This document shows positions 28,201 to 39,138 of a stretch of 64,000 nt of DNA, one piece after another. Position 1 is the first letter of the stretch. Each line of letters opens with the position of its first letter. The notes under the pieces were generated by a model. The model was not told the DNA's origin and ran no database searches. It saw only the letters and a program-made list of their open reading frames with translations. The stretch is from Ophthalmolycus amberensis (lineage: Eukaryota; Chordata; Actinopteri; Perciformes; Zoarcidae), in the NCBI GenBank assembly GCA_024529925.1, contig JAFEUB010000966.1, positions 914,001 through 978,000 on the forward strand, read 5' to 3'. The position numbers were made by a program, and so were the translations under genes.

Positions 28201-28361
28201 TATAACACAACCAACAGGGTTATTCGGTGATGTATCAGTAGATAGCGGTAGCTAACTTCCTACTGTGACAATCGAGCTAGCATGCTAGCTAAACTAGCCA
28301 CAAACTTTTTATAGAGGCTAATAGGCATGTTCTTACCACTCTCGTCTCTAAATATATCCAT
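22248..28361 (-). CDS. ttc31: Tetratricopeptide repeat protein 31 with C-terminal RRM
   Basis: Eighteen exons join in perfect phase to 609 codons: 28337-28361, 28128-28150, 26813-26879, 26558-26724, 26377-26457, 26210-26278, 25942-26109, 25516-25683, 25329-25392, 25143-25233, 24913-25054, 24468-24572, 24204-24303, 23823-24012, 23251-23325, 23037-23139, 22794-22909, 22248-22323. The start MDIFRDES is the first ATG before a good donor. Residues ~95-145 are a Lys/Glu-rich coiled stretch (EKKRLKK) and ~145-256 are acidic/serine-rich then basic. Residues ~265-390 are TPR-like, with LFGNRSFCFEK and WPGWVKGLFRRGRAL, which match mammalian TTC31 as I recall it. Residues ~391-423 (GFTREQSSNALIIHG) look like a UBA/CUE helix bundle. 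Residues ~488-575 form an RNA-recognition motif with RNP2-like VWVGNL and RNP1-like KRCAFVNFT. The RRM suggests RNA binding; the cellular role is not established from the sequence. Confidence 0.88.
23677..23698. repeat. (TA)n microsatellite in ttc31 intron
   Basis: About ten TA units between ttc31 exons 14 and 15. Further TA tracts in the window are near 27579-27605 (ttc31 intron 2), 31836-31880 (mfsd8) and 45486-45508 (immediately next to the donor of SET/Crypton exon 2). Confidence 0.85.
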
Positions 28362-28491
28362 GTTTAGTCACGCATGCTTTTCCCAAAGCCTCATGCATTC
28401 ACGAGTGTAAGTTAATTGCACACAAAGTTGCATTAATTTAACGCTAACGTAAGCAGCCTGTAACTTTTGCAGCGTGCATGTTGTTTGCGCA

Positions 28492-28537
28492 CTCTCGACC
28501 AGCTTCTGCGCTCTCGACCAGCTTCTGCGCTCTCGAC
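28492..28537. repeat. 19-bp tandem repeat upstream of ttc31
   Basis: The unit ctctcgaccagcttctgcg occurs at 28492-28510 and 28511-28529, followed by a partial third copy to 28537. It lies 130-180 bp upstream of the ttc31 start codon, within the likely promoter or 5' UTR. Confidence 0.8.
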
Positions 28538-28558
28538 GTGGGCGGACGGAACTTTCTG

Positions 28559-28571
28559 TACGCATGCGCAC
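28559..28571. promoter_or_regulatory. NRF1-like palindrome upstream of ttc31
   Basis: The sequence acgcatgcgcact resembles the NRF1 consensus (YGCGCAYGCGCR) with one mismatch and lies about 200 bp upstream of the ttc31 start on the gene's 5' side. NRF1 sites are common in housekeeping promoters. This is a motif match only. Confidence 0.35.
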
Positions 28572-28599
28572 TGTGACACCACAGACCAGCGAAGCACCT

Positions 28600-30222
28600 T
28601 TGCTGCCCCCTATCGGACCCGTGCTCACACAGCAGTAATACTATTCTATTACATTACTTCTAAATTGGTATGACTCCAGCAAGCCACTCGACTAATATAT
28701 TTTCCACATATATCTTTTTAAATATTATTTAATTCTACATTTATTTAATGTGAATAGCGCTTCAATGCGCTTCTTTTTCTGTGTTTCGGTTTTGTCTACA
28801 TGTTGCTGTCTGTTTCTCTATGAATTTTAACTCCGTTTCAATTTGAGATTTTGTTATTTTAGGCTGCCTTGAAACATCTGGCCAGGGACAGCAGATGGAA
28901 ATTAGCCTCTCTGGCTAACTCTGGCTCACTTACAGTGTAACTGTTGATTAGTGTGCATTGTCCCTGAAAAATAAATACATAAATAAATGGTTCTTACTTT
29001 TTGCACGTCTCTCGTTCTGGTGTAACATCTTTGTTTCTCTCTACATTTCTTGCACAACAATCATTCAACAGTAAATCTGACATCTCCCATTTTCTCCACT
29101 TAAAGATCTTTAAAATTGTAATTTTGCTGTTTTAATACATACAGTACAAGGAATGTCACACAATTAGTCAAAAATAATTCAGTCGTGAGCACATTTTCTT
29201 TTGATGAAAACTGATCAAACAATTCGATAGCATACATTGTAAAGTACCCTTGATTAGGTCATGGTTGCTGGTCCTATGCACGGCGCACATGCCTTTACAT
29301 TTTAATCTTTAACATTAAAATTGAATTCAAAGACATTCTGAGAACCTTTTGCTAAACTAGTCCTGGTATTAAAAATGTTAACCAATTTATGTTTGCGACC
29401 AATGATGCAATTACATAACTACTATTGCTTTGACATCATGGACCCACCTCATACAAGGCAATGCCATAAAAGGTTATGAAAAGGCATCACATGGCTTCTT
29501 CTCTCACAACCAGTGAAAGGGCAGCTGCAGTTCTAGCTCCCGTTTACTGTAACTTGCAAAGCAACCATCTTTGGTCGAGTGGTGGCCTTATCTCCTTTAT
29601 TTAGTGTTTACAGGTCAACCCTGAGTCACAAACGCTTGTCAGTTGCCACATGTTAATGTAAGTAACAGCAACAAAGAGCCTTCATTATAACCTGAATTTT
29701 GGTTTGAAGTTTTTGAGATTAACAGTAGGAAACCAGCATCAGGGACCTGGATCTAGACCTTTGAAACGATCAGTGCCAGGTGCAGGCCTAGCGTTATTGT
29801 TAAGCGTTGTCAGTTGCGCGCTGGAACCGGGTAGTAATACTAACGGCAATGGAGACCGCTACAGACAACATTGATGCGTCTGTAGGCTGTTCTAAATCAG
29901 TTAAAAGTACCGAACAGCACTCTGCGCTGGTGTACAATGTACTGCTACGAGGTTGAGATTTTGGCACAGCTTCATTTTCCGTGGTGTCTTCGTTGGCTTG
30001 TCCATAACTGCAACGTTAGGCTCTGACTGCCAACTCTTTAGCTATTACATGTAATCTAAAAACTTAACACAAATCCTTCCAGAATAGATGCCTGGTCTAT
30101 ATGTGACAAATACCCCGACATCTCTGAATAGTTGGTCTCTGGTCAGATGGAAACAGCCTGTAACAAGTCAACAGTTCCGTCTGATATCAGGCAAATCAGG
30201 CTGTCCCGTGTGAATCGTCACT
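28600..30222. other. Intergenic DNA between ttc31 and mfsd8
   Basis: No gene is recognised. On the minus strand, a possible polyadenylation signal for mfsd8 (AATAAA, read from tttatt at 29596-29601) lies about 620 bp past its stop. A fragment of a dispersed repeat lies near 30045-30110 (listed separately). Confidence 0.45.
30045..30110. repeat. Degenerate copy of the 59.9-kb hairpin repeat
   Basis: The stretch gtaatctaaaaacttaacac followed by aaatccttccagaatag and atgcctggtctata closely matches 59860-59912, which carries a perfect hairpin. Here the right arm is lost. Two related copies 30 kb apart indicate a dispersed element. Confidence 0.6.
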
Positions 30223-33200
30223 TCATTGTATAGTCCTTCCATGGCGTACAGAAAAGGTGACGAGTCGGTGGTAAACAGAGCTGAGGAGGATGATGGCCAC
30301 TACCACCATGCCACAGATGAAACCGAAGGCCCAGCGGGGTCCCAGGATGGTATAGGCCTGGGAGACAAAGACTGGGGCCACCGTCCGCGCCCCACTCCCT
30401 GAGGCTGTCAACCAGCCCATGTACACACCCTGCACACAAACAGAAAACATCCACACTCTGGGTTCTCAGAAGATGTACAATATAGAGAAATGTATGGGCA
30501 CACTCAAAGTGGTTTAAAAGCACCCTAATTATTTGAACTTGTTAAAGCAACACAGTCCTCTCACCTGAGGTTTGGGTCCTAGGATTTTGGAATACAGTGT
30601 GTACGACATCACGTTGCAGGCTGGATATCCCACCCCGATGAGGATGTTGGATGAGATGTACTGGGCCAGATGGATGGCAGGAGTGTACTGGCACCAGGTC
30701 TGTTCATATGGGCAGCCTGTTGGCTCTATAGAGCTGTTGGAGGCTTTAGACATCTGACTGACCAAAGAGTTGTTTTTGAGGTCTGTATTTTGAAAGGAAA
30801 AACAGAACATGAATTCTCAGCCAGACTGAGTCCATTATCTTTCTTTAACCGCTTATCCTGTTCAGGGTCGCGGAGCATTGATGACACAGAGAGAGAGAGA
30901 GAGAACCATTCACACTCATATCCACACCAACGAGCAACCCGGTGGGCATTTCCAAGTCATCCAGTGTAACTCTCAGCTGTATTCTTGCCGCCCCAAGAAT
31001 TGGCAACACTAAACACCAATATACCGTACTAATGGTCCCCACACTCAAAGCAGAGAGGCCAAAGAGTATTATTTTAATCAAGAGAAATCAGCAAACCGAG
31101 CCAAAAGGCAAATCATTCTGCAGCTATTAATTACTCAACAGAGGAAACTGAACAGTGCATACCTGCCCACTGGATTTTCGGGTAATGATTCCCCCATGGA
31201 AGCAGAATAAAGAAACCACAGAATATAATGGCCAAGCCTGCGAGAAACACAGGACGATCCCCGACCCTGAAAGAAAATAAGGAATTTGGTTAATCGAGGA
31301 GAAAGTTTGACGCTGAAATATATTTTGATCTAATCCATACATGTATGAAGAAGGGTACCTTTCAGATGCCACTTTTACAGCTAGAAACACCAACACGGAT
31401 TGTAATCCAATGCAGCAGATGATGATGCCATTGTACAACACAGCTTCTTTCCTAGTCCAAGCGAACATGTCCATGGACAAAGGGGTGGCAATCCTGAAAA
31501 ATTATTTAAAAAAAACAACCTAGAGTCAGATTTAGAAAACGTTATACAACCGAGTATGAAGAGGCAGGCGAAAAGTAGCAATACGTGTCTTTGTTGTATT
31601 CTAACTTGTCTGCCTCAGTAGACTGTAATGGAATACATACGTCTCATAGACCGCAAAGATGAACATGACGACGAAGAAGAGAGCGTTGGAAGTCAGGACT
31701 GCGATCTTATCAATGGTCTCCTCAGTCTCTTCACTAATGTCATCTCCATCTACAGATAACAAAAGCATGAACCAAATAGCAAAGACCAATATCCTGCAAC
31801 GACAACTAGACATTTAGCAGTAAATGTATTATCTTATAATACATATATATATAATATATAATATATATAATATATATATACATTTCTCAGTGGTACTAAT
31901 AGAGCAGGCCTGGACTAGGGCTGCCTTGTGACATGCTTTCTTTTCTGGTAATGTCAAACATTGTCCACTAAAGTTATGATCACTTCTATAGATCTCTTAA
32001 CTGGGCCTCTGCTGCAAACTTCTTCTTTTTCTGTTCTCTATATCACCACATTAATCAAAATCTGGGATAAAAAAAAAAAAAGGAGTAGGACAATAAATAC
32101 CTTCCGATGTGTAGTTGATGGCTCGAATACATCCACACTCATCAACACGGTGAGCTCTGTTGACAAGTATCCAACAGACATCTTAGCCACTCTAAAATAA
32201 CATTGACAAACTCAATACTATACAATGAACTGACAAAAGCATAGATAAATGGATTAAAGAGTATGTGGATCTTTGGAAAACAATATATATCTACATATAT
32301 ATATATATCTATATATATATATATAGATATATAGATATCGATTTATATATAGATATATAGATATATCTATATATATATATATACATATTTATGCAAATAA
32401 ATCTTTACCTCAGCACCAAAACAACCAGCAGGATGTTGATGAAGCAGAAGACGGTGGCTAGTAAAGCAGGAGCAGTGTACATGTTGAGCTGCAGGTCTAT
32501 GGCCTTTACCGTGACACCATGCTCACCGATGAATGACAGGCAGGCCTGCAGAGCTGACATATGCAAGTGTTAAAACATACAAACCAAAGACTTGCTTGTT
32601 GTTCCCCCCCCCCCCAGCATTCACTAGGCTAGCATCATTTGCTCTCTACACTGGCATGCTTTACATAATATGAACAAAATACAGCCATCTTTACCTGGTC
32701 CCAGGATGAAACCCAGAGCCTGACAGGCACTCATGTTTGCCATGGCACTGGTCCTCTCCTTCAGTGAAGTAGCTCCAGCAACATAGGACCTCACCACAGC
32801 AACATTACCTGACATAAAAAAAAAGACCAAAGCGAACGTTAGCGAGTTAGTTTTGTGACACGGATGACAATATTATATGGTAGAGCGGAGCCATATGTAC
32901 ATTTTATGAGCAAATCCATGGCATTAAATGAAAAGGATAGTTATTTACAGGCATTATAAAACAATTGTGAAACAGGCCTTCACAAATTACCTGCTCCAAA
33001 GCCCACAAAGGCTCTGGAAATGAGCACATGGAACTTGTTATTGGTTCTGGGCAGGTATGCGTAGGCGTAGTAGATATTGGCGGACAGGTTGATGATGATG
33101 GAACACACCAGTGGCTCCCTGTGTGGCCGGTAATTGGACCAAAGGCCAAAAATGGGTGAGGCTAACATCTGACCGAGACTGTAGGCCGCCACCACCCATC

Positions 33201-34504
33201 CCAAGAAGGTGGCATTGGTACTATCATCGATCTGTAAGGAACAAGTGGAATCATGAGCACGTTCTACAGAATACCCTGCAGTATGACGGTTTGAGGGCAG
33301 TGCTACAATGCAAACAGATGAGTGGGAGTCCCATTACTGATGCATGCAGTTAGGTTTGACTCATAACTAGAAAAAACCTAGTATTTGACCTAGTATTTAG
33401 ATTTGCTTTCTACAAAGTTTCACTGCCGCACAGGTCCAGTGCAGTACTTAACCCTAATCTAAAACCAAGTCCCCAAAACGTTCTTTGTAGCTTCTTTCAC
33501 TTCCTCTTTATCCTGCCGAGACTTGCCTTCGAATGGAAAAACAAAAACAAAGTGCCTTCAATTGTATTAATGACATCAGCAGAACCGGTCAACAGTCTTT
33601 TACAAAGAAAATGGTGAACCATACAGTACATACCTTTTGTAAATAGGGCCACAGTGATGTGATGACAAGAGTGAAACCTGAAAGAGCACATGAAACTTAG
33701 ATGATTCCTCCCTGTCAAAGATCCTAAACATTGTGTTATGAATCATATCACACTAAACACAAGCCAGGCAAACATAGAGATGCATCGTATTCATAGCGAC
33801 AGTACGTATCCACAAGTGTTGCTGTCGTTTACATTACTCCTGATGTGAATTCAGAAAAATGCACTACCGTTGTTGTCGTGTTTTTCTTGTGGAGCACAAA
33901 TTAACTGGGCTACAATTTCATTTTGTTTTGGAATCTTGTGCTACGGAATGACAATAACTGAGCACTATTGATACAGTCTCTCCAAGTTACAGGACAATTT
34001 CCGTTATCATTTCCCCCCACCTGTGCATGGAGGAGGCCCTTTGCCCATACAAATGGCTGAAACCCCGAGTGTAGTGTCTCTGCAATGGGCTTTCTACTTC
34101 TAAAGTCGTGGGCATGCTCACCTACACTGCTGAGAAACATGGTGAAGTACATAACTCGGATAGACCTCCACCGACTCTTGTACTCTTCATCCTGAGGCTG
34201 AGAGTCATCACTGTACACAAGAGGAAAAGACAGCACATGTGATTTAGAGTCAACACGGAAACTGAAATGGTTTACATAATGCATGGTTCACTTCTAGAGT
34301 AGCGTTGGTAATACTAGTGCTTCCGCAGTCGGTTTTGTAAACAATGCACTAAAGCTCCCTGTTGAAACGTTACCCCCACTTCCCTGAGGTAACAGTGGCT
34401 ACTGGCTCAGGGGTCGAGTCAATGGCCATTGAACTCTGCACTCACCTGTTCGAATCATCACTGAGCAATGGAGTTGACTCGTCAGAGTCAATAAATTGAG
34501 CCAT
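30223..34504 (-). CDS. mfsd8: Lysosomal MFS transporter MFSD8 (CLN7)
   Basis: Twelve exons join in phase to 506 residues: 34446-34504, 34122-34210, 33634-33677, 32991-33231, 32695-32808, 32409-32553, 32101-32156, 31641-31749, 31359-31493, 31163-31266, 30565-30782, 30223-30429. Human MFSD8 is about 518 residues. The start MAQFIDSDESTPLL opens an acidic N-tail containing a dileucine (TPLL), the type of motif that sorts proteins to lysosomes. Conserved blocks include YKSRWRSIRVMYFTMFLSSV, the MFS loop region QMLASPIFGLWSNYRP, VVRSYVAGATSLKERT, GYPACNVMSYTLYSKILGPK and GVYMGWLTASGSGAR. Twelve hydrophobic segments are expected for the family. It is a lysosomal membrane transporter/channel; loss in humans causes neuronal ceroid lipofuscinosis type 7. 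Introns hold a long AT repeat (32.3 kb) and an interspersed repeat (30.84 kb). Confidence 0.94.
30838..30965. repeat. Interspersed teleost repeat in mfsd8 intron
   Basis: The segment ttaaccgcttatcctgttca followed by gggtcgcgg, then a GA microsatellite and cattcacactcatatccaca, resembles a very common fish interspersed repeat that I recognise by its core words. It sits in the intron between mfsd8 exons 10 and 11. Confidence 0.6.
32281..32392. repeat. Long AT/ATAG palindromic microsatellite
   Basis: More than 100 bases made of ta, ctatata and gatatata words inside the mfsd8 intron between exons 6 and 7. Many segments are self-complementary, so cruciform or hairpin formation is expected. A second AT-rich stretch lies at about 31836-31880. 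Confidence 0.85.
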
Positions 34505-36043
34505 GTTTGCAAAAAATGTAAACAACGCAGAACTTGTGCTAAGTCTCCATGTAGCCGAGAGTAAGTGAACTAGCTACACTGCTAACGCTAACTACAACTC
34601 TTCCGAGCTCAGACTAAAATTGTACATTCTTACATACGTTACGTTAACATACTAATGCCACAAAATACTATTCAGTGAAGTAGTTTCCAACCGACTGTGA
34701 AGTGAATAGACGATAGTACGCCACACATAAGCTTCTTCTTATTAACTAGTTTATTGGTGGACAACAAACTAACTTTTAAGGTGAATACCGCCACCTACTG
34801 TACCGGAGTGTGTAAGATCATGACTATGACATTTGTCATTTAAACACATAATAATATTGTTATTATTATAAATAAAAATAAAATGTAAAAAAGCCCTTTT
34901 AACCAGAACAAGCGTTAATCTTGACCACACCACCAGTCAAACTGAATTAAAATTACTTCTTCCGGTTAAACGTAGAAAAATGAAGTGAATTGCAATTAAA
35001 TCCAACTATTATTTTGTCTTTACATAACGGGCTGTTGAGCCAAATAATTCGAGTACGATTATCAATGTAAATAAAGAACAGTCAAGACCTACCGGTCGAT
35101 TTTTTAACAGAGACCAACTATACGCCTTTATTTTGAAGCCGACACCGCATAACATCCGGTCCCTTCTGTTTACCTATTGCTGATCTCGAGGCAGCGCTCT
35201 CACGTGAGAATTTACAAACCACAAATCCCTGTCCCTTGTTTGCACATCTGTGGTTGACAATGTCCACCGACCATGTCAGCACAAAAATATAGCACAGAGT
35301 ATTCTGAAAGTTCAGTAGCCTTAGCCTGTTGCTGTTTGGACAATAAATAGCCACCAGGCAGATCCACCCCCTCACACTGCGGACTTTGAAACCCGTGAAA
35401 TACAGTTGAAATGGGTAAGATGTTGGAGTTAATAAAAGTTTATCGCTCCGTCAGTCGACTACAAAACAGCTGATTCCAGCGAAAGTGCCATATTTTTGTC
35501 ATTTGCTTATCAGCACCAAACAGGGAGTAAAGCTTTAGCTGATGGGAATGTCAATAGTTATTTTTATACATATTTCCATGGTTTTATAGTCATACACCAA
35601 TTTGAATTTGTTATCATTTTGACTCGATCATGGCGTTAGAGGAAAAGTCAGAGGATCATCAAAGTTACAATGCACCCTGACCATGACATTTCAAATAACA
35701 TTTTGAAAGGAATTTATCTTTTGTTTTATTTTTCTCCAAAAACATCCTTTATTATAATTTTACGCTTTTTGCTTCAATTATTTCACAATTTATGTGTTTT
35801 TAAAATGTTTTTCTTTGTATTTGTTATATTATGTTCCACACATTTATTCATGCGATTAATGATTTTGTCAGGAGAAGTTAGGCCTTACGCCTCTGACGAA
35901 CAAGTGGAAGACTGCACATGCATTTAAGTCCCGACAAACATTCCCCTAGATTTCATGGGAGAGCATTTACTTTAAATGAAAGTGTTCACAACAGAGTAGC
36001 TGACCGCCATCTCACTCCCTAAGCCCCGCCTGTTTCCGTTAGT
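34505..36043. other. Divergent intergenic region, mfsd8 / butyrophilin-like
   Basis: This region contains the 5' flank of mfsd8 (minus) and then that of the butyrophilin-like gene (plus). No exon is recognised. Small open frames here have no splice context. AT-rich DNA dominates from 34.8 kb to 35.9 kb. Confidence 0.45.
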
Positions 36044-36057
36044 AAGTGAAAGTGAAA
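36044..36057 (+). promoter_or_regulatory. IRF/PRDM1-type element (ISRE-like)
   Basis: aagtgaaagtgaaa contains a perfect GAAANNGAAA core (36048-36057), the consensus for interferon regulatory factors and for PRDM1. It lies about 200 bp upstream of the start codon of the butyrophilin-like gene, with a GC-rich box (ccccgcc) just upstream. This suggests interferon-responsive or lymphoid control. The motif is seen; the function is inferred. Confidence 0.55.
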
Positions 36058-36255
36058 TTAAATCTCTGGATAAGGACACAACGTGTTGGAGAGCGTTTTC
36101 CCCCCCCATTATTCTACCTTCACGACGACATTACACTAAAAAGACGAAACTGACTTCAAATCCTCTCAATTTGTATTCCTTCTTAATTTTCTATTTAAGG
36201 ATATTCTACCAGGAGTAGCGTGAAGGATATTTCTCCCTGGAGTTACAACAGCACA

Positions 36256-39138
36256 ATGGGTAGGCGGCGAGTTGGACAGTTTATCAATCGCAAAATATTC
36301 CTCTGCTTTTATTCAGTTGCTGTTATTACATCTGTATTGATTTAAGCCCGATTGTGTATTGTGGAGCGGTGTGGCTACCTTTCGACTTCCTGATATTACG
36401 GTTGTTTTCATGCAGATAGCCTGGCATCATTTGTATTCATCCTATTTTATAGGTGCACTGATGATCCACATGTGCCTTGTGGCTGCTCTTGGTGCACCAT
36501 TGTGTGGCGCTGCCCCTGGTAAGTCCCTTGTCTCTACGCTACTCTACCTATTTGTATTTATGTTATTTTCCTTATCTTCTACAATGCATGACTCTCCATT
36601 TGTATGTATCTGATCACTGTTTATTCCAATTAATTCACGTTTTAGTGTCATTTGTGTGCTAAACCTTTAAACTGCTTTTATATTTCATTTAAACCCCATC
36701 AAGTCTTTTTTTTGCAATTAGGAGCTATATGCATAACACGATTTATAATCAAGTATAAACATGCTGCATTAAACACTATAAAAGTAATTTATAGGTGGGA
36801 CATAAGGGAGGCAATAATGCATTTACATAGCACCTATCTTAAATATTAACAAAACCCAGAGTGACTTACAGGAACTAACATTTAAGTTTCAGGCAGCCTT
36901 GAGGTTTTAATCAGGACCCCTGTCAGAGTGCAACGCGGCCAAACAACCACATTACCATGCTGGTTCAATCCACCACAAAGTGCAGATGGTTTGGAGGTAT
37001 CTTGGTATCGTGGTCACTACGACTCCCCGGTCATGCATTACCTGGCAAAGAAGTTTGAGAATGCATCCCAGGAAGCTTCGTATGTGGGCCGAGTCTCGTT
37101 TGGCTTAAAGGATGCAGCGTCTGTTGGGCTGACGGCAGGTGATGTGAGCCTGAAGCTAGAAAAAGCCACGGTTGAGGATGCAGGAGATTACACTTGTTAC
37201 GTCAGCAGTGAACAAGGTTATGACAGGTCAAGTGTCCGTCTCATTGTGACAGGTGAGTACATTCAAAACCAAGGGATTATTTAAATTTCACAATCTTCCT
37301 TTCATCTTAACAATAAATGTTTTTCTATCGTCCTCCTCCTTCCTAGAAATGGGAACCCCCCCGCTCCTGTCAGCAGTGTGGAAAGAAGATAACACGGTGA
37401 ACATGAGCTGTGAGTCTGAAGGCTGGTATCCAGAGCCTAATCTGAGCTGGTCGGCTCAAAAGCAGGTTCTTAAACCAAAAAGTCTGAAGTACAGCAAAGA
37501 CTCGTCTGGTCTTCAGTCAGTCCACAGTTGGCTTCTTGTCTCCAGCTCCACTGAGGTTTCTTGCTCAGTAGGCATCTCTGATGAGGCAGTCCAAAAGAGG
37601 CAAGAGTGCGCCTGGAAAACTCGCCTCAAACTGGTAAATAGGGTAACAATTATTTGCATGTGTGCAACAATAAAAAAAATGTTTCTTCGCTCAGATACAA
37701 CACATAAAAACACATTTCTTGCTTTTCATTTAGAATCGGGATGCTCAGCAGCTGGATGGGTGCTTTTTGCTTTGCTCCTCACAGCCATAGTGTTACTTGG
37801 AGTGCTGTACTTCAAACGGAGAGGTAATTGTTTGACTTTCTGGAGACATGTGATGTAATAAATATATATATATTTTATAAGAAATCCTGAAAATGTTCTG
37901 TGTTTCAGGGAAAAAAGCCAACTCAAATAACGACCGAGCTGAAGGTAAGAACAACCAGAGTCACTCGCTTACACAACATTTCAGAGAAAGTTCATGATAC
38001 GAGTATTAAATGGCTACACCTGCAAATTAGTATTAGCTTTTAGGCTTAGCACTTCTTTAAACGAGTTGTGAGAGGCACATTTTAAAAAGCACCTACTATG
38101 AGTCAAGCTCCAAAAAACATTGGATACATTTTCCAAAAATGCTGAGTAGTACATCGCATGACAACAAAATCAAACTTCATGTGTAAAATCCATGGGGGGG
38201 GGGGGGGGGGGTATAAAATAACAGAACCTAAAGGGTTAACTTTTTATTTGTATTTTCTTCCCTAGAGAATCATACCCTTTTACCAAAAGGTAAGAAGTAA
38301 TATGGTCACTATTCAAGTCAAAGCAAAACACTGACACAAAAGCTGCATCCTGTAATTATTGTACCTTTACAGAATCAGACGTGATCAGCCAAGTCTATCA
38401 GCAGCTAGCAAGCGCTATGGTAACCACTTAATCATTCATTTGAATTAACAATTGTGTGCGTAGTGTGCCAAGTGTTTCTCTAATCCGACCTTTTCTGATT
38501 GGTTTGTTTAATGTTTTCAATTTTCAGTGAATGTCACACTTGATAAGACGGAAAATCGGTATCTCAAAATCAAGGAGAGTAAACTGAGAGACGCCCAGTG
38601 TGACTTTCCCGATGGACATAAGGTTACCTGTATCACAGCTATCAAAGGAACACATGGCTTCTCTTCTGGACAACACTACTGGGAGGTTTCTTTGGGGATA
38701 ACAGATCCTAAAGTAGGTCTCAAAAAGTCCTGGTGGGTAGGAGTTACAAGTGCAACTGTCATTCCTGAGGAGGTCGATTTTTCGCCAACTGCATCTAATG
38801 GTTTCTGGTTTCTGTCCTCTAACCCGAACCCTGACACTGACAAAACTGATAGCTTTCAGTTTAGCACAGAGCCAAACGTTTTACTGCCCGTCTACTCCAG
38901 ACCCCAGACGGTCGGTGTGTTTCTGAATTACGACAGCGGAGAGCTTTCCTTTTATAATGTGGAAGATAAGAGTCTCATTGGCAGTTTAACAGCTACATTC
39001 ACAGCGGTCATTTTTCCATTTTTCAATCCTGGTAAAGGTGACAAAGCAGTGATGGAGATATTACAGAGGGAAGAACCGGGTCAGTCTAGTGACATGGGGA
39101 ACTCTGTAGAATCAACGGCACAAGAGACTGAATCTTAA
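36256..39138 (+). CDS. Butyrophilin-like receptor (IgV-IgC-TM-B30.2)
   Basis: Probable exons: 36256-36259 (ATG plus one base), 36453-36518, 36893-37252, 37347-37633, 37734-37823, 37909-37944, 38266-38289, possibly 38373-38419, and 38528-39138. Exons 1-2 give a signal peptide (MGALMIHMCLVAALGAPLC). Exon 3 is a full IgV domain (TLPCW ... EVSWYRG ... VEDAGDYTCYV). Exon 4 is IgC-like (NMSCESEGWYPEPNLSW ... EVSCSV). Exon 5 is a transmembrane helix (GWVLFALLLTAIVLLGVLYF). Short in-phase exons follow, as in fish butyrophilins. The last exon is PRY-SPRY/B30.2 (NVTLDKTENRYL, GFSSGQHYWEV, SWWVGVTS, VGVFLNYDSGELSFYN). It is likely a cell-surface immune regulator of the B7/butyrophilin family; one-to-one orthology cannot be assigned. 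Exon 4 (287 nt) and the 47-nt candidate exon do not keep phase with the next exon; skipping the 47-nt exon restores frame. See findings. Confidence 0.82.
38193..38211. repeat. Poly-G tract in butyrophilin-like intron
   Basis: A run of about 19 G on the coding strand, about 55 bases upstream of the 24-nt exon at 38266. It is a G-quadruplex candidate close to a very short exon. Other G-runs lie near 4303, 8886, 18927, 20181 and 39709. Confidence 0.85.

Noticed and set aside
35217..35230. accacaaatccctg as a ZNF143-type site for mfsd8
   Set aside because: Two mismatches and about 700 bp from the start codon; too weak to support.
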